The translations under genes were made by a program, and so were the position numbers. The notes below the pieces were generated by a model. That model saw only the letters and a list, made by a program, of their open reading frames with translations, was not told where the DNA came from and ran no database searches. A stretch of 64,000 nt of DNA, taken from contig NZ_JACYHF010000014.1 in the NCBI RefSeq assembly GCF_016482685.1, positions 94,924 through 158,923 on the forward strand. The letters run 5' to 3'. Origin of the DNA: Streptomyces sp. DSM 110735 (GTDB lineage Bacteria > Actinomycetota > Actinomycetes > Streptomycetales > Streptomycetaceae). This document shows, in pieces, positions 49,061 to 57,436 of the stretch; position 1 is the first letter of the stretch; every line of letters starts with the position of its first letter.

Positions 49061-51631
49061 GTGCCGGAACTCGTACTGGAATCAAACGGACGGACCTGGA
49101 CGCTCGATCCGTCCAGGTCCTACGCCCTCGGACGTGATCCGCGGGGCGACATCGTCTTCGACGACGCCAGGGTCTCCTGGCGGCACGCCACGGTCCGTTT
49201 CGACGGCCAGGGCTGGGTCATCGAGGACCACGGCAGCACCAACGGCACCTTCGTACAGGGCCGTCGGATCAGCCAGGCGCAGCTAGGAGCCGGTTCGGCG
49301 GTGCACCTGGGCAACGCGACCGACGGCCCGCAGGTGAACCTCTCGGGCGGCCACCAGACCCAGCAGCCGCACCAGGCGCACCACGCGATGCCGACGCAAG
49401 CGGTGCCACAGGTGCAGCAGGGAGCGCCGTACGCCGCACAGGGCGCGGGCGCCTGGGGCCATGGCCCCCAGCAGACCCCGCAGCCCCAGCCCGGCGCCGA
49501 ACCGGACTGGCACCAGTCCGGCCAGATCCCGCACCAGCAACACCCCGCCCCCGACCAGGCGTCGGCGTCGGCGTCCGTGGACAAGACCCCCGCCGAGCCG
49601 GTCTACGGCGACCGCAGCCCCACCACGTTCCACCAGTTCGCGCTCGGCCGCGTCATGCGCATCGGCCGCTCGCTGGACAACGACCTGGTCGTCTCCGACC
49701 TCCAGGTCTCCCGGCACCACGCCGAGTTCCAGACGACGCCCGAGGGCCGCTTCGAGATCCGCGACCTCGGCTCGCACAACGGCACGTACGTCAACGGTCA
49801 GCCGATCGGCAAGGGCGGCACCGCGCTGCTCGGACCGGACGACATCGTCGGTGTCGGTCACTCCACGTTCCGGATCGTCGGCGACCGCCTCGAGGAGTTC
49901 GTCGACACCGGTGAGGTCTCCTTCTCGGCCCGCCACCTCACCGTGACGGTCGACGGCGGCAAGCAGATCCTGAAGGACGTGTCCTTCGGCGCCCCGGAGA
50001 AGTCGCTGATCGCGGTCATCGGACCGTCGGGCTCCGGCAAGTCCACGCTGCTCAAGGCGCTGACCGGCTACCGGCCCGCGAACGAGGGCGAGGTGCTGTA
50101 CGACAGCCGTAACCTCTACAAGCAGTTCGCCGAGCTGCGCCAGCGCATCGGTCTGGTCCCGCAGGACGACATCCTGCACAAGGAGCTGACCGTCCGGAAG
50201 GCACTGAAGTACGCGGCCAAGCTCCGCTTCCCCGCCGACACCACGCCCGCCGAGCGCGATTCCCGCATCGACGAGGTGCTGCGCGAGCTGAAGCTGGACG
50301 TGCACAAGGACAAGAAGGTCACCTCCCTGTCCGGCGGTCAGCGCAAGCGCGTCTCGGTGGCCCTGGAGCTGCTGACCAAGCCGTCGCTGATCTTCCTGGA
50401 CGAGCCGACCTCGGGTCTGGACCCGGGCATGGACCGCGACGTCATGCAGTTGCTGCGCGGTCTCGCGGACGACGGCCGTACCGTCCTGGTCGTCACGCAC
50501 TCGGTGGCCGAGCTGGCGCTGTGCGACAAGCTCCTGGTGATGGCGCCGGGCGGCGCGGTCGCCTACTTCGGTCCGCCGGAGGAGGCGCTGAACTTCTTCG
50601 GCTACGAAAGCTGGGCCGACGTCTTCTCCGCCTTCGAGAACTACCGCGACTACGACTGGGCGGGTCGCTGGAAGGGCTCGCAGCACTACCAGATGTACGC
50701 CGCCGACATCGACGCGGTGGCCCCGCAGTCCGTAGCGGTGCCGAAGTCGAAGGCGGCCAAGCCCGCCAAGCCGCAGAGCTGGGGCTCGCAGTTGCTGACG
50801 CTGGTGCGGCGGTATGTCGCGGTCATCGTCTCCGACAAGGGCTTCCTGGCGCTGACGGTGCTGCTGCCCGCCGTGCTCGGCGCGGTCAGCCTGTTGATCG
50901 ACCACGGCAAGGGTCTGCTGGTCAACCCGGTCAACAAGGAGGGCATCCACGTCCCGAACGGCACGGCGACGACCGTGCTGCTGATCCTCGCGGTGGGCGC
51001 CTGCTTCGCGGGCGCGGCGAACTCGGTTCGTGAGCTGATCAAGGAGCGGGTGATCTACGAGCGCGAGCGCGCGACCGGTCTGTCCCGCTCGGCGTATCTG
51101 ATGTCCAAGGTGGTCGTGCTCGGCGCGGTCACGATGCTCCAGGGTCTGATGGTCGGCCTGATCGGCTTCTCCAGCCGGGAGATCCCCGAGCGCGGGGTGG
51201 TGCTCGGCGGCTCGACGCTCCTTGAGCTGTGCCTGCCGGTGATGGCGCTCGGCTTCACGTCGATGATGTTCGGGCTTGTCATCTCCTCGCTGGTGAAGAC
51301 CTCCGAGAAGACCATGCCGCTCCTGGTGATGTTCGCGATCGTCCAGGTCGTGTTCACCGGCTGCCTCTTCGCCCTGCACGGCACGCCGGGGGTGAACGAG
51401 TTCTCGTACCTGATGCCCTCGCGCTGGGCGGTGGCGGCGGCGGGCGCCACGCTGGACTTCAACAACATCGCGCCCAACACCGACGACCCGACCAGCACGG
51501 ACCCGCTGTGGAACCACACGGCGGGAGCCTGGACGCTGGACATGGTCGCGCTGATCGTGCTCGGCGTGCTGTGCGGCTTCCTCGTCTCGCGCTTCCTGCG
51601 GCGGCACGAGCCCGAGGTCATGCGCAAGTAG
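49061..51631 (+). CDS. Double-FHA ABC transporter (Rv1747-like ATPase-permease fusion)
   Basis: An 856-residue fusion. FHA domain 1 (residues about 3-75) has LGRDPRGDIVFDDARVSWRHATV and STNGTFV. A Gln/Pro/His-rich linker follows (80-180). FHA domain 2 (about 187-265) has IGRSLDNDLVVSDLQVSRHHAEF and SHNGTYVNG. The ABC domain has Walker A GPSGSGKST, signature LSGGQRKRVSVALELL and LDEPTSGLDPGMD, then an ABC2-type six-helix permease (about 580-850). FHA domains read phosphothreonine, so a Ser/Thr kinase probably controls it, as with PknF and Rv1747. GTG 49061 starts the family-like PELVLE. Confidence 0.9.
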   Translation: MPELVLESNGRTWTLDPSRSYALGRDPRGDIVFDDARVSWRHATVRFDGQGWVIEDHGSTNGTFVQGRRISQAQLGAGSAVHLGNATDGPQVNLSGGHQTQQPHQAHHAMPTQAVPQVQQGAPYAAQGAGAWGHGPQQTPQPQPGAEPDWHQSGQIPHQQHPAPDQASASASVDKTPAEPVYGDRSPTTFHQFALGRVMRIGRSLDNDLVVSDLQVSRHHAEFQTTPEGRFEIRDLGSHNGTYVNGQPIGKGGTALLGPDDIVGVGHSTFRIVGDRLEEFVDTGEVSFSARHLTVTVDGGKQILKDVSFGAPEKSLIAVIGPSGSGKSTLLKALTGYRPANEGEVLYDSRNLYKQFAELRQRIGLVPQDDILHKELTVRKALKYAAKLRFPADTTPAERDSRIDEVLRELKLDVHKDKKVTSLSGGQRKRVSVALELLTKPSLIFLDEPTSGLDPGMDRDVMQLLRGLADDGRTVLVVTHSVAELALCDKLLVMAPGGAVAYFGPPEEALNFFGYESWADVFSAFENYRDYDWAGRWKGSQHYQMYAADIDAVAPQSVAVPKSKAAKPAKPQSWGSQLLTLVRRYVAVIVSDKGFLALTVLLPAVLGAVSLLIDHGKGLLVNPVNKEGIHVPNGTATTVLLILAVGACFAGAANSVRELIKERVIYERERATGLSRSAYLMSKVVVLGAVTMLQGLMVGLIGFSSREIPERGVVLGGSTLLELCLPVMALGFTSMMFGLVISSLVKTSEKTMPLLVMFAIVQVVFTGCLFALHGTPGVNEFSYLMPSRWAVAAAGATLDFNNIAPNTDDPTSTDPLWNHTAGAWTLDMVALIVLGVLCGFLVSRFLRRHEPEVMRK

Positions 51632-51650
51632 CGTCCTCGTGAGGTGCGAG

Positions 51651-51686
51651 AAGGGCGGCATCCCCCGGCGTAGGGGTGCCGCCCTT
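51651..51686. terminator. Bidirectional terminator between the FHA-ABC and SLT genes
   Basis: AAGGGCGGCATCCCC (51651-51665) pairs with GGGGTGCCGCCCTT (51673-51686) with one extra C and a 7-nt loop. It lies between the two convergent genes. Confidence 0.9.
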
Positions 51687-51714
51687 CGGCGTGTCTCAGA
51701 GGTCCGCGCCGGCC

Positions 51715-52521
51715 TCAGTACGCGCTGTTGACGTTGTCGATCGTGCCGTACCGGTGCGCCGCGTAGTTGGCGGCGGCGGTGATGTTGGCGACCGGGTCGT
51801 AGATGTTCCACGAGGTACCGGACACGTGGTACGTGGCGAACGTCGGCGGGATCACCTGGAGCAGACCCTTGGAGGGGATGCCGTTGATCGCGTTGATGTC
51901 CCAGTTGTTGATGGCACGCGGGTTGCCGGAGGACTCCCGCATGATGTTGCGGTGCAGACCGCTGTAGCTGCCCGGGATGCCCTTGGAGTGCATGATGTCG
52001 AGCGAGTGGCGGATCCACCCGTCGAGGTTGTTCGCGTAGGTGCGCGCGGCGACCGTCTCCATCTGCGGGCGCTCGGCGGAGCGGCTCGCGGCCTTCTTGG
52101 CGGAGCGGGCGGCGGCGGCCTTGCGGGCGGCGTCGTCGGCGGCCTTCTTCTTCGCGGCGGCGTCGGCGGAGCGCTTCTTGGCGGCGGCGTCGGCCTCGGC
52201 CTTCGCCTTGGCGGCGATCGCGTCGAGCTTGACCTGCTGGTCGGCGGCCGGGTCGGTGAACGTGCTCTTCAGGTCCTGGACCTGGGAGTGCTCGGCGGCG
52301 ACCTGGGTGTGCGCGGCGGGGACGCCGGTGGCGACGGCCGTGCTGCCACCGGGGACGGCGGCGAAGGCGATGGCGGCGGCACCGAGGGTGCTCACACCGG
52401 CGACCGCGATCTTGCGCTGCTTGTCGAGCGCGTTGAACTTGCTCACCTTGGCCGAGGCGAAGGTGCCGAGCTTGTTCATGGAACGACTGAGACGGTCGGT
52501 GTCGAAAATGTTCTGGGGCAT
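51715..52521 (-). CDS. Exported transglycosylase SLT-domain protein
   Basis: A 268-residue cell-wall protein. A membrane segment or signal lies at residues 38-60 (VAGVSTLGAAAIAFAAVPGG) after a basic cytosolic N-terminus. An Ala/Lys/Asp coiled-coil (about 95-150) leads to the C-terminal SLT/RPF-type lysozyme-like domain, with the catalytic Glu in IMRESSGNPRAINNWD, then SKGLLQVIPPTFATYHV and NITAAANYAAHRYG. It cleaves glycan strands without water, giving anhydromuropeptides, if active. ATG 52521 was chosen; the frame is open upstream. Confidence 0.9.
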   Translation of the reverse strand: MPQNIFDTDRLSRSMNKLGTFASAKVSKFNALDKQRKIAVAGVSTLGAAAIAFAAVPGGSTAVATGVPAAHTQVAAEHSQVQDLKSTFTDPAADQQVKLDAIAAKAKAEADAAAKKRSADAAAKKKAADDAARKAAAARSAKKAASRSAERPQMETVAARTYANNLDGWIRHSLDIMHSKGIPGSYSGLHRNIMRESSGNPRAINNWDINAINGIPSKGLLQVIPPTFATYHVSGTSWNIYDPVANITAAANYAAHRYGTIDNVNSAY

Positions 52522-52892
52522 GGCTGATGGACCTCTTCGAGTAAGCGCGGAGGTCGCTCCTGCGTCCGCCGGAGGAATCGGCTCCTCCCGCACGAACGCC
52601 GCGGGGGAACCCGCGGCGCTGAGCGACGAGAGCAATTCTTAGCGGCCGCAAAATGCCATGGCAACGATGTGACGTACGACCCTGCATAGTGGATCAGGTA
52701 AGGGCAAATCGGGACAGATTAGAGCATCCGTCCCGTTCACCGTGGGATACCTTGTCTCCTATGTCCGTTCGTACGTGATGTGCGCCCTATGCGAGGGCTC
52801 ACACCGGTAACGCCCCCTTCTCACTCGGCGTCGCCGGTGAAGTGCTTTGCGTAAGCACTCACTCGTGGGTCAGCCAGGAAGTCAGTCGGAAG
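52522..52892. other. Leader and promoter region of the SLT gene
   Basis: No gene is visible. A perfect hairpin at 52597-52618 (CGCCGCGGG-GGAA-CCCGCGGCG on the plus strand) and a weaker GGAGGAATCGGCTCCTCC hairpin (52571-52588) lie in the minus-strand leader. CGGGAC/GTCCCG (about 52711 to 52735) forms a further inverted repeat about 190 bp upstream of the start, around a TAATCT-like -10 on the minus strand. I looked for a c-di-AMP (ydaO) riboswitch, known before some Streptomyces wall-hydrolase genes, and did not see its conserved boxes. Confidence 0.55.
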
Positions 52893-53975
52893 TCAGTCGG
52901 GAAGGAGGAGGTGCACGTCCCCGAACTCGTGCCAGAGGTACCGCTGCCGCACCGCCTCGGCGTACGCCCGGTCCACCGCCGCCCGCCCCGCCACGGCCCG
53001 CAGCATCAGCAGATGCGAGGCTTCCGGCTCGTGCAGCCCGGTCAGCAGCCCGTCCACCGCCCGCACCCCGCGCTCCGGCGTGACCACGAGATCCGTCCAG
53101 CCCCCGGCAGCCCGCACCACCCCGTCGGACCCGGCCGCCGACTCCACGGCCCGTACCGCCGTCGTCCCCACCGCGATCACCCGCCCGCCCCCGGCGCGCG
53201 CCGCCCCGATCAGCCGCGCCGACGCCTCCGGCACCGCGAACCGCTCCGGATACGGCGGCTCGTGCGCCTCCGCCGACGCCACCCCGGTGTGCAGCGTCAC
53301 CGGCGCCAGCCACACCCCCCGGCTCACCAGCTCCGCCACCGTGGACGCCGTGAACGGACGCGCCGCGCTCGGCATCTCCGCACTGCCCGCCCCGTCCGCC
53401 GACGGCAGCGCGAACACCGTCTGGTACGCCGCGAGCGGCTGGTCCCGCGTTGTATAGGAGTAACGGATGGGGCGCCCGTGCTCGCCCAGCACCCGGGAGA
53501 CCGGCGCCCCGGACACCCGCGCCCACCACAGCCGCCCGCCGTCCCCTTCCCCGTCCCGGGCCAGCGGCTCCTCCAGGACCAGCCGCGCCCCGCCCGGCAG
53601 CAGCACCTCACTCCGCGCGGGTCCGCCCGCCCGCGCGCGCGTGGTGCCCCGCCCGTCCGGCTCCCGCAGCTCGACCGCCCACCGCCCGTCGTCACCCCGG
53701 GTCGAGAAGTGCACCACCACCGGATCGGACCCCATCCGCCCGTCCACCGCCGCGGGCAGCGTGGCCGAGGTGTTCACCACCAGCACGTCCCCGGCCCGCA
53801 GCAACCGGGGCAGCTCCCCGAACGCGTGGTGCGTCACCTCCGTACCGCGCGAGACCAGCAGCCGTACGGAATCCCGTCCGCGCCCGGGACCGCGCTGCTC
53901 GGCGGGCACCGGCGCGGACAGCTCCCGGGGCAGCTTCCACGTGTACATAGGGGAGAGAGGCGGGACCGTCCTCAT
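52893..53975 (-). CDS. QueA-like S-adenosylmethionine:tRNA ribosyltransferase-isomerase family protein, diverged
   Basis: A 360-residue QueA-family protein. Matches to E. coli QueA are RLLRAGDVLVVNTSATLPA (QueA: LxxGDLLVFNNTRVIPA), VIAVGTTAVRAVESAAG (VIAVGTTSVRSLESA), VDGLLTGLHEPEASHLLML (VDALVTNFHLPESTLIML) and the RYLWHEFGD end. Two signature blocks are changed: NNTRV reads VNTSA, and APTAGLHF, part of the tRNA/substrate pocket, reads PSAARPFT. So it may act on something other than queuosine tRNA. ATG 53975 overlaps the SDR stop (ATGA). Confidence 0.85.
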   Translation of the reverse strand: MRTVPPLSPMYTWKLPRELSAPVPAEQRGPGRGRDSVRLLVSRGTEVTHHAFGELPRLLRAGDVLVVNTSATLPAAVDGRMGSDPVVVHFSTRGDDGRWAVELREPDGRGTTRARAGGPARSEVLLPGGARLVLEEPLARDGEGDGGRLWWARVSGAPVSRVLGEHGRPIRYSYTTRDQPLAAYQTVFALPSADGAGSAEMPSAARPFTASTVAELVSRGVWLAPVTLHTGVASAEAHEPPYPERFAVPEASARLIGAARAGGGRVIAVGTTAVRAVESAAGSDGVVRAAGGWTDLVVTPERGVRAVDGLLTGLHEPEASHLLMLRAVAGRAAVDRAYAEAVRQRYLWHEFGDVHLLLPD

Positions 53976-54667
53976 CGCCGCTCCCGCAGCGCCTCGGCGG
54001 TGTACCGCCCGCTCGCCGGGCGCTCCTCCAGCAGCCGCAGGAACGCGGGCACCACCGTTCCGGGCGCGGGACGCGGGTCGTCGTCCAGGGGTACGGCCGC
54101 CGCGTACAGCTCGGTCGCCATGTCGCCCGGGTCCACCGCCCACACCCGCAGTCCCGGCTCCTCCTCGGCGAGCACCGCCGCGAGATGATCGAGTGCCGCC
54201 TTCGAGGCGCCGTAACCGCCCCAGGTGGGATAAGCCTCCACCGCGGCGTCCGAGCTGACCGTGATCACGGCGCCCGCCAGCGACGCCCGCAGCGCGGGCA
54301 GCGCCTCCCGCACCAGCCCAAGGGCGGCGACCGTGTTCACCTCCAGCGCCCGCCGCAGCCCGTCCAGCGGCAGCTCCGCCAGCCCCACCAGCGGCTCGGC
54401 GCCCAGCGCGCTCGCGTTGTGCACCAGCAGGTCCACTCCGCCCAGCCCGCGCGCCGCCGCCACCAGCGCGGTCCGGTGCCCGGCGTCCGTGACATCCCCG
54501 GCGAGCGCCACCACCCGCGTACCGTGCCCGGCGACCGCCCCGGCGCACTCCTTCAGCGCCCCCTCGCCCCGCGCGTCGAGCACCAGATCCCAGCCCCGCG
54601 CGGCCAGCGCCTCCGCCAGCGCCCGGCCCAGCCCCTTCGACGCCCCCGTGATGATCGCGACAGCCAT
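53972..54667 (-). CDS. SDR-family oxidoreductase upstream of the QueA-like gene
   Basis: A 231-residue short-chain dehydrogenase with canonical motifs: ITGASKGLGRALAEALAARGW (cofactor loop), HNASALG for NAG, ITVSSDAAVEAYPTWGGYGASKAALDHLAAVLA with catalytic Ser and YGASK, and VDPGDMATELYAAA. It is translationally coupled to the queA-like gene, which is unusual for SDRs and suggests a shared substrate or pathway. ATG 54667 was chosen; ATG 54673 and a TTG at 54676 are alternatives behind GAGGGG. Confidence 0.9.
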   Translation of the reverse strand: MAVAIITGASKGLGRALAEALAARGWDLVLDARGEGALKECAGAVAGHGTRVVALAGDVTDAGHRTALVAAARGLGGVDLLVHNASALGAEPLVGLAELPLDGLRRALEVNTVAALGLVREALPALRASLAGAVITVSSDAAVEAYPTWGGYGASKAALDHLAAVLAEEEPGLRVWAVDPGDMATELYAAAVPLDDDPRPAPGTVVPAFLRLLEERPASGRYTAEALRERR

Positions 54668-54908
54668 CCTCATCAACCCCTCGGCTCACCCTCGACCGCC
54701 CCGGCGGGCGATGACCTCAACCTAGGAACGCCCCGCCCCCGCCCACCTCGGCCCGCGGCCCCGACCCGCGCGGTCCCTTCGCCGTACGTCCGGCGCCCGA
54801 CCAGGCGCGGGGACCGGCGGCCTACGCCCCGGGCCCTACGTCCAGCGACCCGAACGGCAGGTCACCCGGCCGATCCGCCCCGGCGCACCCCGCCGGTACC
54901 GTGAGGAC

Positions 54909-56054
54909 ATGAGCTACGGCCCCCGGTCCGGCCTCGCCGCGGTGAGTTCCGCGCTGCTGGCCATGAGCAGACACCTGGAGGTGCGCGACGTCCTCAAGAC
55001 GATCGTCGCCTCCGCGCGCGAGCTGCTGAACGCCCAGTACGCCGCCCTCGGCGTCCCCGACGACCACGGCGGCTTCGCCCAGTTCGTCGTGGACGGCGTG
55101 AGCGAGGAGCAGTGGAAGGCGATCGGACCGCTCCCGCGCCAGCACGGCGTGCTCGCGGCGATGCTCCGGGAAGCCCGCCCCGAGCGCCTGGCGGACGTAC
55201 GGCGCGACCCCCGCTTCGAGGGCTGGCCCGACGCCCACCCCGAACTCGCCGACTTCCTCGGTCTGCCCATCCGCGACGGCGACGAGGTCATCGGCGCCCT
55301 CTTCCTCGCCAACAAGAACTGCCGGAAACCGGAAGGCGGTTGCGGCTTCACCGCCGAGGACGAGGAACTGCTCGGCATCCTCGCCCAGCACGCCGCCATC
55401 GCCCTCACCAATGCCCGCCTCTACGAACGCAGTCGCGAGCTGACCATCGCAGAGGAACGCTCCCGCCTCGCCCACGAACTCCACGACGCCGTCAGCCAGA
55501 AGCTGTTCTCGCTCCGCCTGACCGCCCAGGCGGCGACCGCCCTCGTCGACCGCGACCCCGCCCGCGCCAAGGAGGAACTGCACCAGGTCGCCGCCCTCGC
55601 CGCCGAAGCGGCCGACGAACTGCGCGCCGCCGTCGTCGAGTTGCGCCCCGCCGCGCTGGACGAGGACGGACTCGTCGCCACCCTGCGCACCCAGGTCCAG
55701 GTCCTCGACCGCGCCCACAGCGCCCGCGTCACCTTCACCGGGCACGGCATCCGCGCCCTGCCCGCCGCCCAGGAGGAAGCCCTGCTCCGAGTCGCCCAGG
55801 AGGCGCTGCACAACGCCCTGCGCCACTCCGGCGCCGCCCACGTCGACGTGAGCGTGACCCGGCACGGCAACGGCGCCGTCCTGCGCGTCACCGACGACGG
55901 CGAGGGCTTCGAACCCACGGCGGTCCGCCGCGCCGGACGCCATCTGGGCCTTGTCTCCATGCGGGACCGCGCGAGCGGGGTCGGCGGCACGCTGACCGTG
56001 GAATCGGCGCCCGGCAAGGGCACCGCGATCGAGATGGAGGTGCCCGGTGGCTGA
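54909..56054 (+). CDS. GAF-domain sensor histidine kinase, NarL-type
   Basis: A 381-residue cytosolic kinase without membrane helices. A GAF domain covers residues 20-165 (LKTIVASARELLNAQYAALGVPDD and FLGLPIRDGDEVIGALFLANK). The HisKA_3 dimerisation helix has RSRLAHELHDAVSQKLFSLRL near residue 189, with the phosphorylated His in ELHDAVSQ, and the HATPase domain follows (VAQEALHNALRHSGAAHVDVSV, DDGEGF, GLVSMRDRA). ATG 54909 overlaps a TACCGT -10-like hexamer at 6 nt. The response regulator overlaps its end by 8 bp. Confidence 0.93.
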   Translation: MSYGPRSGLAAVSSALLAMSRHLEVRDVLKTIVASARELLNAQYAALGVPDDHGGFAQFVVDGVSEEQWKAIGPLPRQHGVLAAMLREARPERLADVRRDPRFEGWPDAHPELADFLGLPIRDGDEVIGALFLANKNCRKPEGGCGFTAEDEELLGILAQHAAIALTNARLYERSRELTIAEERSRLAHELHDAVSQKLFSLRLTAQAATALVDRDPARAKEELHQVAALAAEAADELRAAVVELRPAALDEDGLVATLRTQVQVLDRAHSARVTFTGHGIRALPAAQEEALLRVAQEALHNALRHSGAAHVDVSVTRHGNGAVLRVTDDGEGFEPTAVRRAGRHLGLVSMRDRASGVGGTLTVESAPGKGTAIEMEVPGG

Positions 56055-56688
56055 CCCGATCAAGGTGCTCCTCGTCGACGACCACCAGGTCGTCCGCCGG
56101 GGACTGCGCACCTTCCTGGAGGTGCAGGACGACATCGAGGTCGTCGGCGAGGCGGCCGACGGCGCCGAAGGAGTCGCCCTGGCCGAGGAGTTGCGCCCCG
56201 AGATCGTCCTCATGGACGTCAAAATGCCGGGCACCGACGGCATCGAGGCACTGCGCCGCCTCCGCGAACTCGCCAACCCCGCCCGGGTGCTGATCGTCAC
56301 CAGCTTCACCGAGCGCCGTACGGTCGTGCCCGCCCTGCGCGCGGGCGCCGCCGGGTACGTCTACAAGGACGTGGACCCCGACGCCCTCGCCGCCGCCATC
56401 CGCTCCGTGCACGCCGGACACGTCCTGCTCCAGGCGGAGGTCGCCGACGCGCTGCTCTCTCAGGAGGAGACCAACCCCGGTCAGGGCAGGGGCGGTTCAC
56501 TCACCGAACGGGAGCGCGAGGTGCTCGGTCTGATAGCCGACGGACGCTCCAACCGCGAGATCGCCCGCGCCCTCGTCCTGTCCGAGAAGACCGTCAAGAC
56601 GCACGTCTCCAACATCCTGATGAAACTCGACCTGGCCGACCGCACCCAGGCCGCGCTGTGGGCGGTACGTCACGGTGTGTCCGGCTGA
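56047..56688 (+). CDS. NarL/LuxR-type response regulator
   Basis: A 213-residue regulator partnered with the kinase. The receiver domain has VLLVDDHQVVRRGL with the acidic pair, phospho-acceptor Asp in IVLMDVKMPGTDG and the switch residues in VTSFTERR and YVYKDVD. The C-terminal LuxR helix-turn-helix is LTEREREVLGLIADGRSNREIARALVLSEKTVKTHVSNILMKLDL. The chaplin gene lies 171 bp downstream on the same strand; control of that gene is possible but unproven. Confidence 0.95.
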   Translation: MADPIKVLLVDDHQVVRRGLRTFLEVQDDIEVVGEAADGAEGVALAEELRPEIVLMDVKMPGTDGIEALRRLRELANPARVLIVTSFTERRTVVPALRAGAAGYVYKDVDPDALAAAIRSVHAGHVLLQAEVADALLSQEETNPGQGRGGSLTEREREVLGLIADGRSNREIARALVLSEKTVKTHVSNILMKLDLADRTQAALWAVRHGVSG

Positions 56689-56859
56689 AACGCCGTCAAT
56701 TCCCGCCCTACGAACGGCGATCCGAAAGGTCACCGTCCGATCCGAGATTCATACCGTCGTGGGAATGTCACCCGTACGGCGCAACCTCGTCCCGCCCCCG
56801 CCGTTCTCCAGTGCGTGCCGCGGCGAACCGCCGCGGTGAATGCCAAGGAGGGGTTGGAC

Positions 56860-57099
56860 ATGAAGAACCTGAAGAAGGTCGCGGCCGTGACGATGGTGAC
56901 CGGCGGACTGATCGCGGCGGGCGCGGGCATGGCCTCCGCCAGCAGCGGCGCCGCCGGTGCCGCCACGGGCTCGCCGGGCGTCGTCTCGGGCAACGTCATC
57001 CAGGCGCCGGTGCACGTCCCGGTGAACGTCGTCGGCAACACCGTCGACGTCATCGGCCTGCTGAACCCGGCCTTCGGCAACACGGGCATTAACGGCTGA
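56860..57099 (+). CDS. chpE: Short chaplin without cysteines (ChpE type)
   Basis: A 79-residue exported hydrophobin-like protein of the Streptomyces cell surface. Signal peptide (residues 1-28, MKNLKKVAAVTMVTGGLIAAGAGMASA). One chaplin domain, about residues 37-79: GSPGVVSGNVIQAPVHVPVNVVGNTVDVIGLLNPAFGNTGING. The two cysteines of most chaplins are Val (VNVVGN) and Gly (NTGIN) here, as in ChpE of S. coelicolor. Chaplins assemble amyloid films that let aerial hyphae leave water. AAGGAGGGG precedes ATG 56860; a strong terminator follows. Confidence 0.95.
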   Translation: MKNLKKVAAVTMVTGGLIAAGAGMASASSGAAGAATGSPGVVSGNVIQAPVHVPVNVVGNTVDVIGLLNPAFGNTGING

Positions 57100-57118
57100 C
57101 ACGCCCCCACAAACCCGC

Positions 57119-57150
57119 AGGGCCCCCGGCACCCCCACCGGGGGCCCTGC
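57119..57150. terminator. Terminator after chpE
   Basis: CAGGGCCCCCGG (57119-57130) pairs perfectly with CCGGGGGCCCTG (57139-57150) around an 8-nt loop, 20 bp past the chpE stop. Confidence 0.92.
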
Positions 57151-57175
57151 GTCTGCCCCGAACCTCCGCCGGACG

Positions 57176-57436
57176 GGCACCATCACCGGCAGCCCGACAC
57201 GAACCCCGGCGCCTCACCCCGAGCCCCCGGCAGACTGCCCGCGAGCCCCGGCAGCCCGACCCCGCGCGGCGCGGGGGCTGACCGGTGAACTCCCGCGCCT
57301 CACCGCGAGCGGGGGCGCCGTCACCGGCAGCCCGGCCGCGAGCCCCGGCGCCTCATCCCGAGCCCCGGCAGCCCGGCCCCGCGCGGCGCGGTGCCCGACC
57401 GACAAGCCCCGGCACCTCACCGCGAGCGCCCGCGCC
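57176..57436. repeat. Gene-free spacer with a diverged direct repeat
   Basis: CCATCACCGGCAGCCCGACAC (from 57180) and CCGTCACCGGCAGCCCGGCCGC (from 57317) each start a segment that continues CCCCGGCGCCTCAYCCCGAGCCCC and ends GCGCGGCGCGG. The first copy carries an extra insert of about 20 bp. No gene is visible; the segment separates chpE from the convergent unknown gene. Confidence 0.6.

Noticed and set aside
49283..52687. A 1134-codon minus-strand frame across the FHA-ABC and SLT genes
   Set aside because: Antisense to a textbook ABC transporter, no domain pattern; only the separate SLT frame there is real.
52522..52892. c-di-AMP (ydaO) riboswitch before the SLT gene
   Set aside because: Known before some Streptomyces wall-hydrolase genes, but the conserved boxes are not present; only two simple hairpins are.
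57176..57436. Small gene in the spacer between chpE and the 272-aa gene
   Set aside because: Frames here are Pro/Ala/Arg-rich and follow the direct repeat; no ribosome-binding site.
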